Below, piece after piece: positions 26,132 to 34,542 of a stretch of 64,000 nucleotides of DNA (positions are counted from its first letter, which is position 1; each line of letters begins with the position of its first letter). The stretch comes from PALSA-505 sp963699015 (GTDB lineage Bacteria > Actinomycetota > Actinomycetes > Streptosporangiales > Streptosporangiaceae). A program made the translations under genes and the position numbers. Location: positions 1,178,001 through 1,242,000 of the forward strand of contig CAVOSX010000001.1 in the NCBI GenBank assembly GCA_963699015.1, given 5' to 3'. The notes beneath the pieces are model-generated. The model had not been told where the DNA came from, searched no databases, and saw nothing but the letters and a program-made list of their open reading frames with translations.

Positions 26132-28719
26132 TTGGCGTTCGACCCGGCCCGGCTCCTGCCACTAGCGCTGTCCCGGCCTCATGACGCCTTGCTCGCGGCG
26201 CGCTCCGTGCTGGCCGACCGGCCCAGCTCCTACAATGCCTCGCTGGCTCACCAGGCAATCGGCGTCGTCCTCCGCGATCGCGGGGATCTGTCGGAAGCGA
26301 TCACCGAGCTAAGGAGGGGGGTCAGGCTCGCCCGCGCATCAGGCTGTCCAGAGCGTGAGGTGGACGTGCAGGCCGCCCTGGGGGTCACGCTCGCGTGGAT
26401 AGGCCGCAGCCGACTCGGGCTAGCCCTGCTGGATCGGGCGGTGGAGGCTTCGCGCGGCATCCTGGCCGGGCAAGTGCTCATGCGGCGCGCCCTGATTTTG
26501 CAAGATCTGGGCCGTTTCCGTGAAGCACACGACGACCTGTGCCGCGCCCTGCCATTTTTCCGGCGGGCGGGCGACACGGTGTGGGAGGCGAGGTCACTGA
26601 CCTGGCGAGCCTTCGTTTTTCTCGGACTCGGCCTCCCAGGGCGGGCGAGGAGAGACTTTGCCCGTGCCGAGGAACTGTTCGCAGCCAACGGGCAGGAACT
26701 CGAATACGCCAAGGCCCGGCATAACCGGGGACTGGTGGCGCTCAGCAGCGGCGACCTTCCCCGGGCACTCGCCTGCTTCGACGAGGCAGGGAACCGATAC
26801 GACGCACTTGGCGAGACGATTCCCGACCTCGCCATCGACCGCTGCTGGGCGCTCCTGGCCGCCGGGCTGGCGGAGGATGCGGCGCGAGAGACCAACATCG
26901 CGCTGAGCCGGATGCCGCTAGAGGGCGGAATCGCGTACAAGAGGGCGGAGCTCCTGTTCGCGGCCGCGACCGCGGCCCTGGCCGCGGGCGACCCGGCCGT
27001 CGCGAAAGGACGGGCCGGTCAGGCGCACCGGCTGTTCCGGGCCCAGGACCGGGCTGTTTGGGAGGCGCGTGCCGACCTCGTCTTTGCCCAGGCGAGGTAC
27101 GCAGCCGGTGAGCATTCCGCCGGCTTGTTCCGCGCGGTCGAACGGGTCACCGGCCGTCTCGACGTATCCCGGGCCGGGGAGGCGCTGCAGGCGCACCTAC
27201 TGGCCGGGCGGCTCGCGCTGAGCCGAGGGCGGCCGGCCGAAGCGGACCGGCATCTCGAGCTGGCCGCGAGGTCGCGGCGCCGTAAGCCGCCGCTGACCCG
27301 CAGCGTGGCATGGCTGGCCCGGGCGCTGCAGGCCGAGGCGCACGGCGACGCCCGGGCCACTCGCGCGGCGTGCGCGCGGGGGCTCGACGCACTCGACGAG
27401 CACCAGATGACGCTCGGGGCCACCGAGCTGCGCGCGTACGGCACGGCGCACGGCGCCGAGCTGGCCGCGCTGGTCCAGCGCGACGCGCTCAGGCGCGGCG
27501 ACGTGCGGCGGCTGCTGCACTGGAGCGAGCGATCGCGGGCGACGGCGCTGTCCTCCCCTGGAACGCCGGTCCGGCACGACCGGGAGCTTGTGGCCGAGCT
27601 ATCAGCGCTGCGCAGCGTGACCCGGCTGCTCAGCGCGAGTGAGCAGGCCGGCCCCGGCGCACCGCGCTCGAACGCGAGCGGCGGCGGCTCGAGCGGGCGG
27701 TGCAGGCCCGCACCCGCCGGCTGCCGGGCAGCGGCAAGCCGGAAGCGGGAGCCTTCGACCTCGGCGCGCTCTTCGACGAGCTTGGCGAGACCACGCTGAT
27801 CGAGCTGGTCGAGGTCGACAGCGTGCTGCACGTGATCGTCGTCGCGAACCGGCGGGTCCGCCTGCACACGGTGGGCAGCATTCCCGACCGTGAGGTCGAG
27901 ATGAGCAGGCTGACGTTGCGCCGCATCGCGCACCGTCCGCCGCGGCCTGACGACAAGCGGGTGCTGGCCCACCGGGCCGCCGAGCTGGAGCGCTCGCTGC
28001 TCGGCCCGGCCGCGGCCGCCCTGGGGGACGGCCCGGTCGTGGTGGTGCCGCCGGGCCGGCTCCGGGCGGTGCCGTGGACGCTCCTGCCGTCGTTGCGCGA
28101 CCGCGTCGTGACCGTGGCGCCGTCCGCGTCCACATGGGTACGCGCGCGACGCAAAACGCCCCCGGCCCGGCGCCGGGTGGCCCTGGTCGTCGGCCCGGGA
28201 CTGGCTACCGGCGGCGCGGAGGTGGAGCAGTTGCGCTCGCGCTACCCGGACGCCGTAATGTTCGGTCAAGGCAGCGCGACGGCCGAGCCGGTGCTCAGCG
28301 CCATGGACGGCGCGTGGCTTGCGCACGTCGCCGCGCACGGGACGTTCCGTGCCGACAACCCGCTGTTCTCGTCGATACAGCTCGATGACGGGCCGCTGAC
28401 CGTGCACGACTTCGAGCGCCTGGGCCGGGCGCCGTACTGGATGATCCTGTCCAGCTGTGACTCAGGGGCCGCTGCGCCGGTCGGCGCCGACGAACTGCTG
28501 GGCCTGGTCAGCAGCCTGGTCCCGCTGGGCGCGGTCGGAATCGTGGCCAGCGTCGTGCCGGTCAATGACCCGGCGGCCGTGCCGCTCATGCTGGCCCTGC
28601 ACGATGCTCTGCGGGCAGGCGCCACGCTGCCCGAGGCACTGCTGGCCGCGCGCAGGGCGACCAGCGGCGACCCGCTGCAGGAGGCGACCGCGCATTCCTT
28701 CATCGCTCTCGGCGCCTGA
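26132..28719 (+). pseudogene. TPR-repeat CHAT-domain (caspase-like) protein, one frameshift
   Basis: Two overlapping frames make one protein of about 860 residues. The first half is a solenoid of TPR-like helices (SLAHQAIGVVLRDRGDLSEAI, HNRGLVALSSGDLPRALACF). The second half is a CHAT cysteine-protease domain, with catalytic His in AAHGTF (codon 28336-28338) and catalytic Cys in LSSCDSG (codon 28456-28458). One base appears missing in the C-run at 27652-27655; restoring it joins the TPR part to ALERERRRLERAVQ and on into CHAT. The start is uncertain: TTG at 26132 near AGGGGA, or TTG at 26069. CHAT proteins are caspase relatives activated by protein sensors. Its neighbours are an S8 protease and a sigma factor. 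Confidence 0.8.
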
Positions 28720-28858
28720 TCCGGCGACGGGGCGACTCCGGCGTCCCCGGAAATAGTTTGACTCATGCTGTATCAGCCGAGCGCGAAGCTCCTCTGTCTA
28801 TCTAAAGGGTTGCGGTTAGCATGCCTGCAGGGACCTGCACGGCGGCAAGGGGCCACCC

Positions 28859-29491
28859 ATGCGTGATGATTCATCGGTTAGCGCGCTTGTCGCCCGTGCC
28901 CGGGACGGCGACCAGCCCGCCTGGAACGAGCTCGTGGAAAGGTATGCCCCGCTGGTGTGGTCCGTCTGCAACCGGTACCGGCTGAGCCGGCCAGACATCG
29001 ATGACGTCGCCCAGACCGTGTGGCTGCTCCTTGTCGAGCAGCTCGGGAACATCCGCCAGCCCGCGGCGCTGCCCGGATGGCTGGCCACCACCACGCAACG
29101 GGAGTGCCTTCGGGTGCTGCGGGCAGCCAGCAAGTATGACAGCTACGGATCGTCTGTTGACGGCCAGCTGCTCCGTGATCAGTCCGCCCCCGTCATCGAG
29201 CAGGAGGTTATCGATGCAGAACTGCGCGCCGCACTGCGGGCCGCCTTCGCCGAGCTGCCCGGTCGCTGCAGGCAACTGCTGTCGATGCTGATCAGCGACC
29301 CGCCGCATTCGTACGCGGAAATCAGCGCCACTGTGCCGATCGCCATCGGCAGCATCGGGCCGCAGCGTGCCCGCTGCCTGGAAAAACTGCGCCGCTCCGC
29401 CGCGCTTGCCGCGTTCAGCGACGTTATGATCGCAGACAGTGATGGCAACGCCGCTCGTGCCAGCGAAACCGGAGGTGCACGCCGTGCATGA
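28859..29491 (+). CDS. Sigma-70 family RNA polymerase sigma factor of the CHAT module
   Basis: A 210-residue sigma factor. Region 2 is at about 8-75 (WNELVERYAPLVWSVCNRYRLS, DIDDVAQTVWLLLVEQL), and region 4 at about 118-180 (AELPGRCRQLLSMLISDPP, SYAEISATVPIAIGSIGPQRARCLEKL). The ATG at 28859 is preceded by AGGGGCCACC. It lies 139 bases after the CHAT gene and overlaps the next gene by eight bases. Sigma factors of this type recurrently sit beside TPR-CHAT and subtilase genes in actinomycetes, suggesting the module carries its own transcriptional switch. Confidence 0.88.
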   Translation: MRDDSSVSALVARARDGDQPAWNELVERYAPLVWSVCNRYRLSRPDIDDVAQTVWLLLVEQLGNIRQPAALPGWLATTTQRECLRVLRAASKYDSYGSSVDGQLLRDQSAPVIEQEVIDAELRAALRAAFAELPGRCRQLLSMLISDPPHSYAEISATVPIAIGSIGPQRARCLEKLRRSAALAAFSDVMIADSDGNAARASETGGARRA

Positions 29492-29939
29492 CATCTGGGA
29501 CGACGAACAGCTCCTGGCCGCGCTCAGGGAGGCGCTGGAGGCCGACGAAGCCGTACCGCCCGAGTTCATCGAGCTCGGGAAGAACGCCTACGCCTGGCAC
29601 AACATCGACGCGGAGCTGGCACAGCTCACCTACGACTCCAGCCACGAGCCGCACGCTGCGATGAGCCTGCGCGCGGAGGCCGCGTCCATCCGCGCGCTGA
29701 CCTTCACCTCGGCGCACCTGACCATCGAGCTGGAGGTCAGCGAGGACTCGGTGCTGGGGCAGGTCATCCCAGCCCAGGCCGGGATGATCGAGATTCAGCG
29801 CCGGGAGGGAATGACCGCCGCCATCGAAGCCGACGAGGTCGGCTGCTTTCTCATCCGCCCCATCCCGGACAGCCCGTTCCGGCTACGCTTCCATACCGCG
29901 GACGGCTCGGACATCCTGACCGGATCCATCACGCTCTGA
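29484..29939 (+). CDS. Small sigma-associated protein of unknown function
   Basis: A 151-residue protein. The GTG at 29484 is well spaced from GGAGGTGCACGCC and overlaps the sigma stop by eight bases, so the two are coupled; the open frame starts earlier at 29439 but lacks such a site. The N-terminal half is helical and acidic (DDEQLLAALREALEADEAVPPE, KNAYAWHNIDAELAQL). The C-terminal half looks like a beta-sandwich (LTIELEVSEDSVLGQVIPAQ, ADEVGCFLIRPIPDSPFRLRF). It has no membrane segment. I infer a regulator or partner of the sigma factor or CHAT protein. Confidence 0.75.
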   Translation: MHDIWDDEQLLAALREALEADEAVPPEFIELGKNAYAWHNIDAELAQLTYDSSHEPHAAMSLRAEAASIRALTFTSAHLTIELEVSEDSVLGQVIPAQAGMIEIQRREGMTAAIEADEVGCFLIRPIPDSPFRLRFHTADGSDILTGSITL

Positions 29940-29987
29940 TCCCCTCTTTCCTGGGTACGTTCCGTGTGACGTGGCCGAGGAGGAGTC

Positions 29988-31025
29988 GTGGAACTGAGCG
30001 GTGACTGGCGCCGCATGCTGCGGGAGGAGGCTGACTCCTACGCACGGGTGGCGCTGGCCAACATCAGGCGCGAGTTCCCCGCCAGCATGCACCACATGAT
30101 GAACGGGCCAGGGGATTTCCCGTACCGCCCGAGGGCCCGAACGCCGGTCTTCTACGGGAGTTTCGACTGGCATTCGTGCGTCCAGATGCACTGGCTGCTC
30201 ATCAGGCTGATGCGCACCGCGAATGACCGCGTGCCCGTGCGGGAGATCAGGTCCGTGCTCGGCGCGCATTTCGAGCCGGTCGCGCTGGCGGCCGAGGAGG
30301 ACTTCATCGCCAGCCCGGACGGCCTCGGCGAGCGCCCCTACGGCTGGGGCTGGGCGCTCGCGCTGATCCACGAGACGGCGGACTGGGACGACCCGTCCGG
30401 CCGGAAGTGGGCGGCCACCCTGGCCGGGCTGGCCGGCAAGCTCTGCGCGCGCTTCCTGGAGTGGCTGCCCAAGGCGACGTACCCGGTTCGGCACGGGGTG
30501 CACGGCAACAGCGCATTCGGGATGTCGCTGGCCCTGCCGTACGCGGCCGCCCTGGCCAGGGACGGGGATCCGGCGCTGCTGGAGGCGATCACCGGCAAGG
30601 CGCGCGCGTGGTTCGCCGAGGACATGCTCTATCCGGCCGACCTGGAGCCGTCCGGGCACGACTTCCTCTCGCCCGCCCTCACCGAGGCCGAGCTGATGGC
30701 CCGGGTACTGCCCCGGGACGAGTACGCCGAGTGGCTCGGCGTGTTCTTGCCGGGGATCAAGCGGGGCGAGCCTGTCTCGCTGTTCACCCCCGTGGTGGTG
30801 CCCGATCCCGACAACGGCGACTTCGCGCACCTGCACGGGCTGAACGCGAGCCGGGCCTGGTGCTGGCGGCGGCTGGCGCAGACCCTGCCCGAGCGCGATC
30901 CCCGCGCCGATGCCGCGGCCCTGGCCGCCCGCGCGCACGCGAAGGCCGTGCTGCCGCACGTGGTCGGGGGCGACTACATGATCGAGCACTGGCTCGCGGC
31001 CTACGCCGTGCTCATGCTCAGCTGA
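29988..31025 (+). CDS. DUF2891 family protein
   Basis: A 345-residue protein matching DUF2891, an alpha/alpha-barrel family related to glycan-processing folds but without proven activity. Landmarks are HHMMNGPGD, FYGSFDWHSCVQMHW, YGWGWALALIHE, HGVHGNSAFGMSLALPYA and SGHDFLSPALTEAELMARVL. GTG at 29988 follows GAGGAGTC. No signal peptide is seen. It is co-directional with, and 48 bases after, the preceding small gene, and lies upstream of the mycofactocin genes. No functional link to either is known. Confidence 0.85.
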   Translation: MELSGDWRRMLREEADSYARVALANIRREFPASMHHMMNGPGDFPYRPRARTPVFYGSFDWHSCVQMHWLLIRLMRTANDRVPVREIRSVLGAHFEPVALAAEEDFIASPDGLGERPYGWGWALALIHETADWDDPSGRKWAATLAGLAGKLCARFLEWLPKATYPVRHGVHGNSAFGMSLALPYAAALARDGDPALLEAITGKARAWFAEDMLYPADLEPSGHDFLSPALTEAELMARVLPRDEYAEWLGVFLPGIKRGEPVSLFTPVVVPDPDNGDFAHLHGLNASRAWCWRRLAQTLPERDPRADAAALAARAHAKAVLPHVVGGDYMIEHWLAAYAVLMLS

Positions 31026-31070
31026 CGTCCGGTATGAAATCCTGTGACAGGCACGAGGAGGCGACCGTCG

Positions 31071-31199
31071 ATGACACGAACCGACGAGATCGATCCGGCG
31101 GGCGCGGCTCCGGCCGCACCGCCGGGGGCGGGCCACGACGAGCCCGAGGAACTGCTGGTCGAGGAGATCTCGATCGACGGCATGTGCGGCGTGTACTAA
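31071..31199 (+). CDS. mftA: Mycofactocin precursor peptide
   Basis: A 42-residue peptide too short for routine gene finders. It ends IDGMCGVY, the invariant C-terminus of mycofactocin precursors, whose final Val-Tyr is decarboxylated and crosslinked by MftC and then cut out to make the redox cofactor. The leader is Pro/Ala-rich and acidic (DEPEELLVEEIS), as required for binding by MftB. ACGAGGAGGCG precedes the ATG at 31071. The stop is three bases before the mftB start. Confidence 0.95.
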   Translation: MTRTDEIDPAGAAPAAPPGAGHDEPEELLVEEISIDGMCGVY

Positions 31200-31202
31200 A
31201 GC

Positions 31203-31502
31203 GTGGCCGCCGAGCAGGCCCCGACCGCGGCCTTCCGGCCCGGTGCGGCCTATGAGAAGCACCCGCGGGTGGCGATCAGGCACGAGGAGTTCGGCGGGCT
31301 GGCCTACCACTATGACCATCGCCGCCTGGTGTTCCTGAAGTCCGCAGCCCTGGTGGACGTGGTCGAGTCGCTGGCCGAGTTCCCGACCGCGGCCGCCGCG
31401 CTGGCCGCCCGGGCGCCCGCACAGCAGGCGCAGGCGTGCTCGGCAGCGCTGCCCCGGCTGCTGGCCGCCGACGTGATCCGCGTCCGGCCGGCGGACGATT
31501 GA
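31203..31502 (+). CDS. mftB: Mycofactocin chaperone MftB
   Basis: A 99-residue protein starting at GTG 31203, three bases after mftA. It contains the RiPP-recognition-type fold with KHPRVAIRHEEFGGLAYHYD, RLVFLKSAALVDVVESLAE and a C-terminal Ala-rich helix, matching MftB, which binds the MftA leader and presents it to MftC. Position between mftA and mftC confirms the call. Confidence 0.93.
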   Translation: MAAEQAPTAAFRPGAAYEKHPRVAIRHEEFGGLAYHYDHRRLVFLKSAALVDVVESLAEFPTAAAALAARAPAQQAQACSAALPRLLAADVIRVRPADD

Positions 31503-31531
31503 GCTGAGCGCGTTCGGATGGAGGATTGTCC

Positions 31532-32668
31532 ATGGCTACGGCGCTGACCGACCGGCTCTCCCGCGGCCTGCAGGCGCCGATCTGCCTGACCTGGGAGCTG
31601 ACCTACGGCTGCAACCTGGCCTGTGTGCACTGCCTGAGCTCGTCGGGCCGCCGCGACCCGGCCGAGCTCAGTGCCGGCGAGGCCCGCCGCGTCATCGACG
31701 AGCTGCACGACCTGCAGGTGTTCTACGTCAACATCGGCGGCGGCGAGCCGATGATCCGGCCGGACTTCTTCGACCTGATCGGCTACGCGACGCAGCGCGG
31801 CGTGGGGGTGAAGTTCTCCACGAACGGCACGATGCTGACGCCGCCGGCGGCGCGCCGACTGGCTGCCATGGATTACGTGGACGTCCAGGTCAGCCTCGAC
31901 GGGGCCGACGCCGGCACCAGCGACGCGGTGCGCGGCCTTGGCTCCTACACCGCCGCCCGGCGGGCGATGGACAACCTGGCCGAGGCCGGCTTCGGCGCGT
32001 TCAAGATCTCCGTGGTGGTCACCAGGCACAACGTCGCCCAGCTCGACGAGCTGGAGGCGCTGGCCCGGTCGTACCGGGCGCAGCTGCGCCTGACCCGGCT
32101 GCGCCCTTCGGGGCGCGGCGCGGACACCTGGGCCGAGCTGCATCCCACCCAGCAGCAGCAGCGCGCGCTGTACGGCTGGCTGGCCGGACGGCCCGGCGTG
32201 CTGACCGGCGACTCGTTCTTCCACCTGTCCGCGCTGGGCGAGCCGCTGCCCGGGCTGAACATGTGCGGGGCCGGCCGGGTGGTGTGCCTGATCGACCCGC
32301 TCGGTGACGTGTACGCCTGCCCGTTCGTGCTGCACGAGCAGTTCCGGGCGGGCTCGGTCCGCGACGCGGGCGGCTTCACCGCGGTGTGGCGCGAGTCCGC
32401 GCTGTTCACCGAGCTCCGCTCTCCCGCCAGCGCGGGCGCGTGCGCCTCGTGCGGCAGCTACGACGCCTGCCGGGGCGGCTGCATGGCCAGCAAGTTCTTC
32501 ACCGGGCTGCCGCTCGACGGCCCCGACCCCGAGTGCGTGTACGGGCACGGCGAGACCGCGCTGCGGGCGCAGCCGCCGCCGCATCCGGGGCCCGGCCACT
32601 CCAAGGCAGGCGCGGCGGGCCGCGGCCGGCGGCAGCCGGTGTTCGTCACCCTCGGACGGCGCGGGTGA
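31532..32668 (+). CDS. mftC: Mycofactocin radical SAM maturase MftC
   Basis: A 378-residue radical SAM/SPASM enzyme. The 4Fe-4S cluster that cleaves SAM is bound by Cys27, Cys31 and Cys34 (CNLACVHC). The SPASM half carries further cysteines (MCGAGRVVC, VYACPF, CASCGSYDACRGGC) for auxiliary clusters. MftC decarboxylates the terminal Tyr of MftA and forms the Val-Tyr crosslink. ATG at 31532 follows GGAGG with seven-base spacing. The C-terminal tail (about 45 residues) is Pro/Gly-rich. The genes normally downstream, mftD, mftE and mftF, are not here. Confidence 0.95.
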   Translation: MATALTDRLSRGLQAPICLTWELTYGCNLACVHCLSSSGRRDPAELSAGEARRVIDELHDLQVFYVNIGGGEPMIRPDFFDLIGYATQRGVGVKFSTNGTMLTPPAARRLAAMDYVDVQVSLDGADAGTSDAVRGLGSYTAARRAMDNLAEAGFGAFKISVVVTRHNVAQLDELEALARSYRAQLRLTRLRPSGRGADTWAELHPTQQQQRALYGWLAGRPGVLTGDSFFHLSALGEPLPGLNMCGAGRVVCLIDPLGDVYACPFVLHEQFRAGSVRDAGGFTAVWRESALFTELRSPASAGACASCGSYDACRGGCMASKFFTGLPLDGPDPECVYGHGETALRAQPPPHPGPGHSKAGAAGRGRRQPVFVTLGRRG

Positions 32669-32690
32669 GGCTGCCGCGGGCCGCCCGCCC

Positions 32691-33689
32691 GTGAACGACC
32701 TGCCCGCCGGGCTGTCGCCGTGGGGCGACCCGGCCTGGCGAGCCAGCGCGGCGGCCTGGGTGCGCGACCGCCTGCGCGCGGCCGGGATGCGCCCGGCCGG
32801 CGAACTCGAGCCCAGGCTCAGGCCGTGGTCGGTGACCGGACGGATCCGCACCGACCAGGGACCGGTGTGGTTCAAGGCCAACCCGCCAGGGTCGCGGTTC
32901 GAGCCGGCGCTGATGGCGGCGCTGAGCCGGTGGGTGCCCGGCCAGGTGCTCACACCGCTGGCCACCGACCCGGAGCGGGGCTGGTCGCTGCTGCCCGACG
33001 GCGGCCTGATCCTGGGCACGCTGCCCGGCCTGGACGCGAGGAGCTGGGAGGAGCCGCTGCGGCAGTACGCGGAGCTGCAGCGGGCGGTGTCAGGGCGGGT
33101 CCCGGAGATGGCCGCGCTCGGCGTGCCTGACCTGCGGCCGGCCCAGCTGCCCTGGCGCTTCGACGCGCTGCTGGACTGCGCGCAGGCCAGCGCGCAGGCG
33201 GGAGGCGCCGAGGAGCTTTGCGCCGGGCAGCACGCGGCGCTGCGGGCGCTGCGGCCCGCGCTGGCGCAGTGGTGCGAGCGGCTGGCGGCCAGCGCGGTGC
33301 CGCCGTCGCTGGATCATTCTGACCTGCACGACTACCAGGTGTTCGCGAACGACGGCCGCTACGCGTTCTTCGACTGGGGCGACGCGTCGATCGGGCATCC
33401 CTTCACCAGCCTGCTGGTGATCGGCCGCGCAGCAGCGGCGCGGCACGGGCTGGCCGCGGGATCGGCCGAGCTCGGCCGGCTGCGGGACGCGTACCTGGAG
33501 CCCTGGACGGCCGGGCGGCCGGCGCCGGAACTGCGGCAAGAGGCCAGGCTGGCCGTCAGGCTCGGCGCGATCAGCCGGGCCCTGTCGTGGCAGCGCGCAT
33601 TCCCGGAGGCCGGCCCGCAGCTGCGGCAGGAGCAGGGCAGATCCGTGGCGTACTGGCTGACCCGCCTGCTCGAGCCGGACCCGGATTAG
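32691..33689 (+). CDS. Aminoglycoside-phosphotransferase-like kinase
   Basis: A 332-residue protein with an APH-type kinase fold. The catalytic loop is LDHSDLHDYQVFAND (HxDLHxxQ) and the metal-binding Asp lies in FFDWGDASIGHP. The N-terminal lobe has GRIRTDQGPVWFKANPP, with the expected Lys. A GTG start at 32691 is used; the ribosome site is weak, but the gene follows mftC by 22 bases and may be in the same transcript. Substrate unknown: members act on antibiotics, sugars or small alcohols. It is not a known mycofactocin gene. Confidence 0.82.
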   Translation: MNDLPAGLSPWGDPAWRASAAAWVRDRLRAAGMRPAGELEPRLRPWSVTGRIRTDQGPVWFKANPPGSRFEPALMAALSRWVPGQVLTPLATDPERGWSLLPDGGLILGTLPGLDARSWEEPLRQYAELQRAVSGRVPEMAALGVPDLRPAQLPWRFDALLDCAQASAQAGGAEELCAGQHAALRALRPALAQWCERLAASAVPPSLDHSDLHDYQVFANDGRYAFFDWGDASIGHPFTSLLVIGRAAAARHGLAAGSAELGRLRDAYLEPWTAGRPAPELRQEARLAVRLGAISRALSWQRAFPEAGPQLRQEQGRSVAYWLTRLLEPDPD

Positions 33690-33785
33690 CGCGGCAGGCC
33701 CGCGGCGACCCGGCCCGCCGCGCCGCGATCTGCGACACTGGTGGTCAGCGGTCTGGGGACACCATCGCATCTGCGGGAGGCGCAC

Positions 33786-34058
33786 ATGACAACGCCGCCG
33801 AATTTCGGGGGACGGGCCATCGGAGAGGGACTCGACGAAGATCTCGGGGCCCCGCCGCCGGAGCGCTCCGAGCAGTCCCGGCTAGACGATGATCGCGAGG
33901 AAGGCGAGCACGCCGAGTACAGCAGCGTGTGGGGGTCCAACGAGGCGCATGCTCCGGGCCAGCTGTGCGCGCGGTGCGGCGTGCTGATCAGCCCCGGTCA
34001 GGACGTGCGGCGCCGGCTCGACGGCACCTGGGTGCACGAGATCTGCCCCGACTCGTAG
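33786..34058 (+). CDS. Small protein with C-terminal zinc-binding motif
   Basis: A 90-residue protein starting at ATG 33786 after GGGAGGCGCAC. The first 60 residues are acidic and probably unstructured. The C-terminus carries CARCGV-(18 residues)-HEIC, a C-x2-C...H-x2-C arrangement that should bind one zinc ion. I know no function; similar small zinc proteins occur in many actinomycetes. Confidence 0.7.
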   Translation: MTTPPNFGGRAIGEGLDEDLGAPPPERSEQSRLDDDREEGEHAEYSSVWGSNEAHAPGQLCARCGVLISPGQDVRRRLDGTWVHEICPDS

Positions 34059-34092
34059 CCGCCGCCCGGAACCGAATGCTCGGGGAGCCGAC

Positions 34093-34515
34093 ATGACGAT
34101 CCTTGATCAGGGCAACCCCGCCCACGCCGCTGCCACCGAGCGCCTGCGCACCGACGCGATCGTATGGCTGACCACGGTCAACCCGTCCGGCCAGCCTCAG
34201 TTGACGCCGGTCTGGTTCTGGTGGCAGGACGGCGAGTTCTTCATCTACGGCTCCGCGGACGGGCCGAAGACCGCCAGCATCGAGGCCAACCCGCTGGTGT
34301 CGCTGCACCTGGACGGCAACGGCCGGGGCGGGGCGAACGTCATCTTCGAGGGCCGGGCCACGATTGACCCGGCGGGGCCCCGGGCCGATGGCCTGCCCGC
34401 CTTTGTCGAGAAGTACCAGGCGTTCATCGACTCCAACGGGTGGACCCCGCAGAGCTTCGCCGCTGACTACCCGCACCTGATCCGGGTGGTTCCCACCCGC
34501 GCCCGGATTCGGTAG
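34093..34515 (+). CDS. PPOX-class F420-dependent oxidoreductase (Rv3369-like)
   Basis: A 140-residue split-barrel flavin/deazaflavin-binding protein. The sequence ATERLRTDAIVWLTTVNPSGQPQLTPVWFWWQ is split by me into: ERLRTDAIVWLTTVNPSG and QLTPVWFWWQDGEFFIYG, followed by KTASIEANPLVSLHLDGN. It matches the TIGR03667-type PPOX group, which uses F420 or flavin. Enzymes of this group reduce or oxidise small organic compounds, substrate unknown. GGAGCCGAC precedes the ATG at 34093. Confidence 0.88.
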   Translation: MTILDQGNPAHAAATERLRTDAIVWLTTVNPSGQPQLTPVWFWWQDGEFFIYGSADGPKTASIEANPLVSLHLDGNGRGGANVIFEGRATIDPAGPRADGLPAFVEKYQAFIDSNGWTPQSFAADYPHLIRVVPTRARIR

Positions 34516-34542
34516 CGCCCGGGGGCCCCCGGCCGCTGCCGG

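Noticed and set aside
32691..33689. mftD or mftF gene after mftC
   Set aside because: The product is an APH-type kinase with HxDLHxxQ; it shares no motif with the FMN dehydrogenase or the glycosyltransferase.
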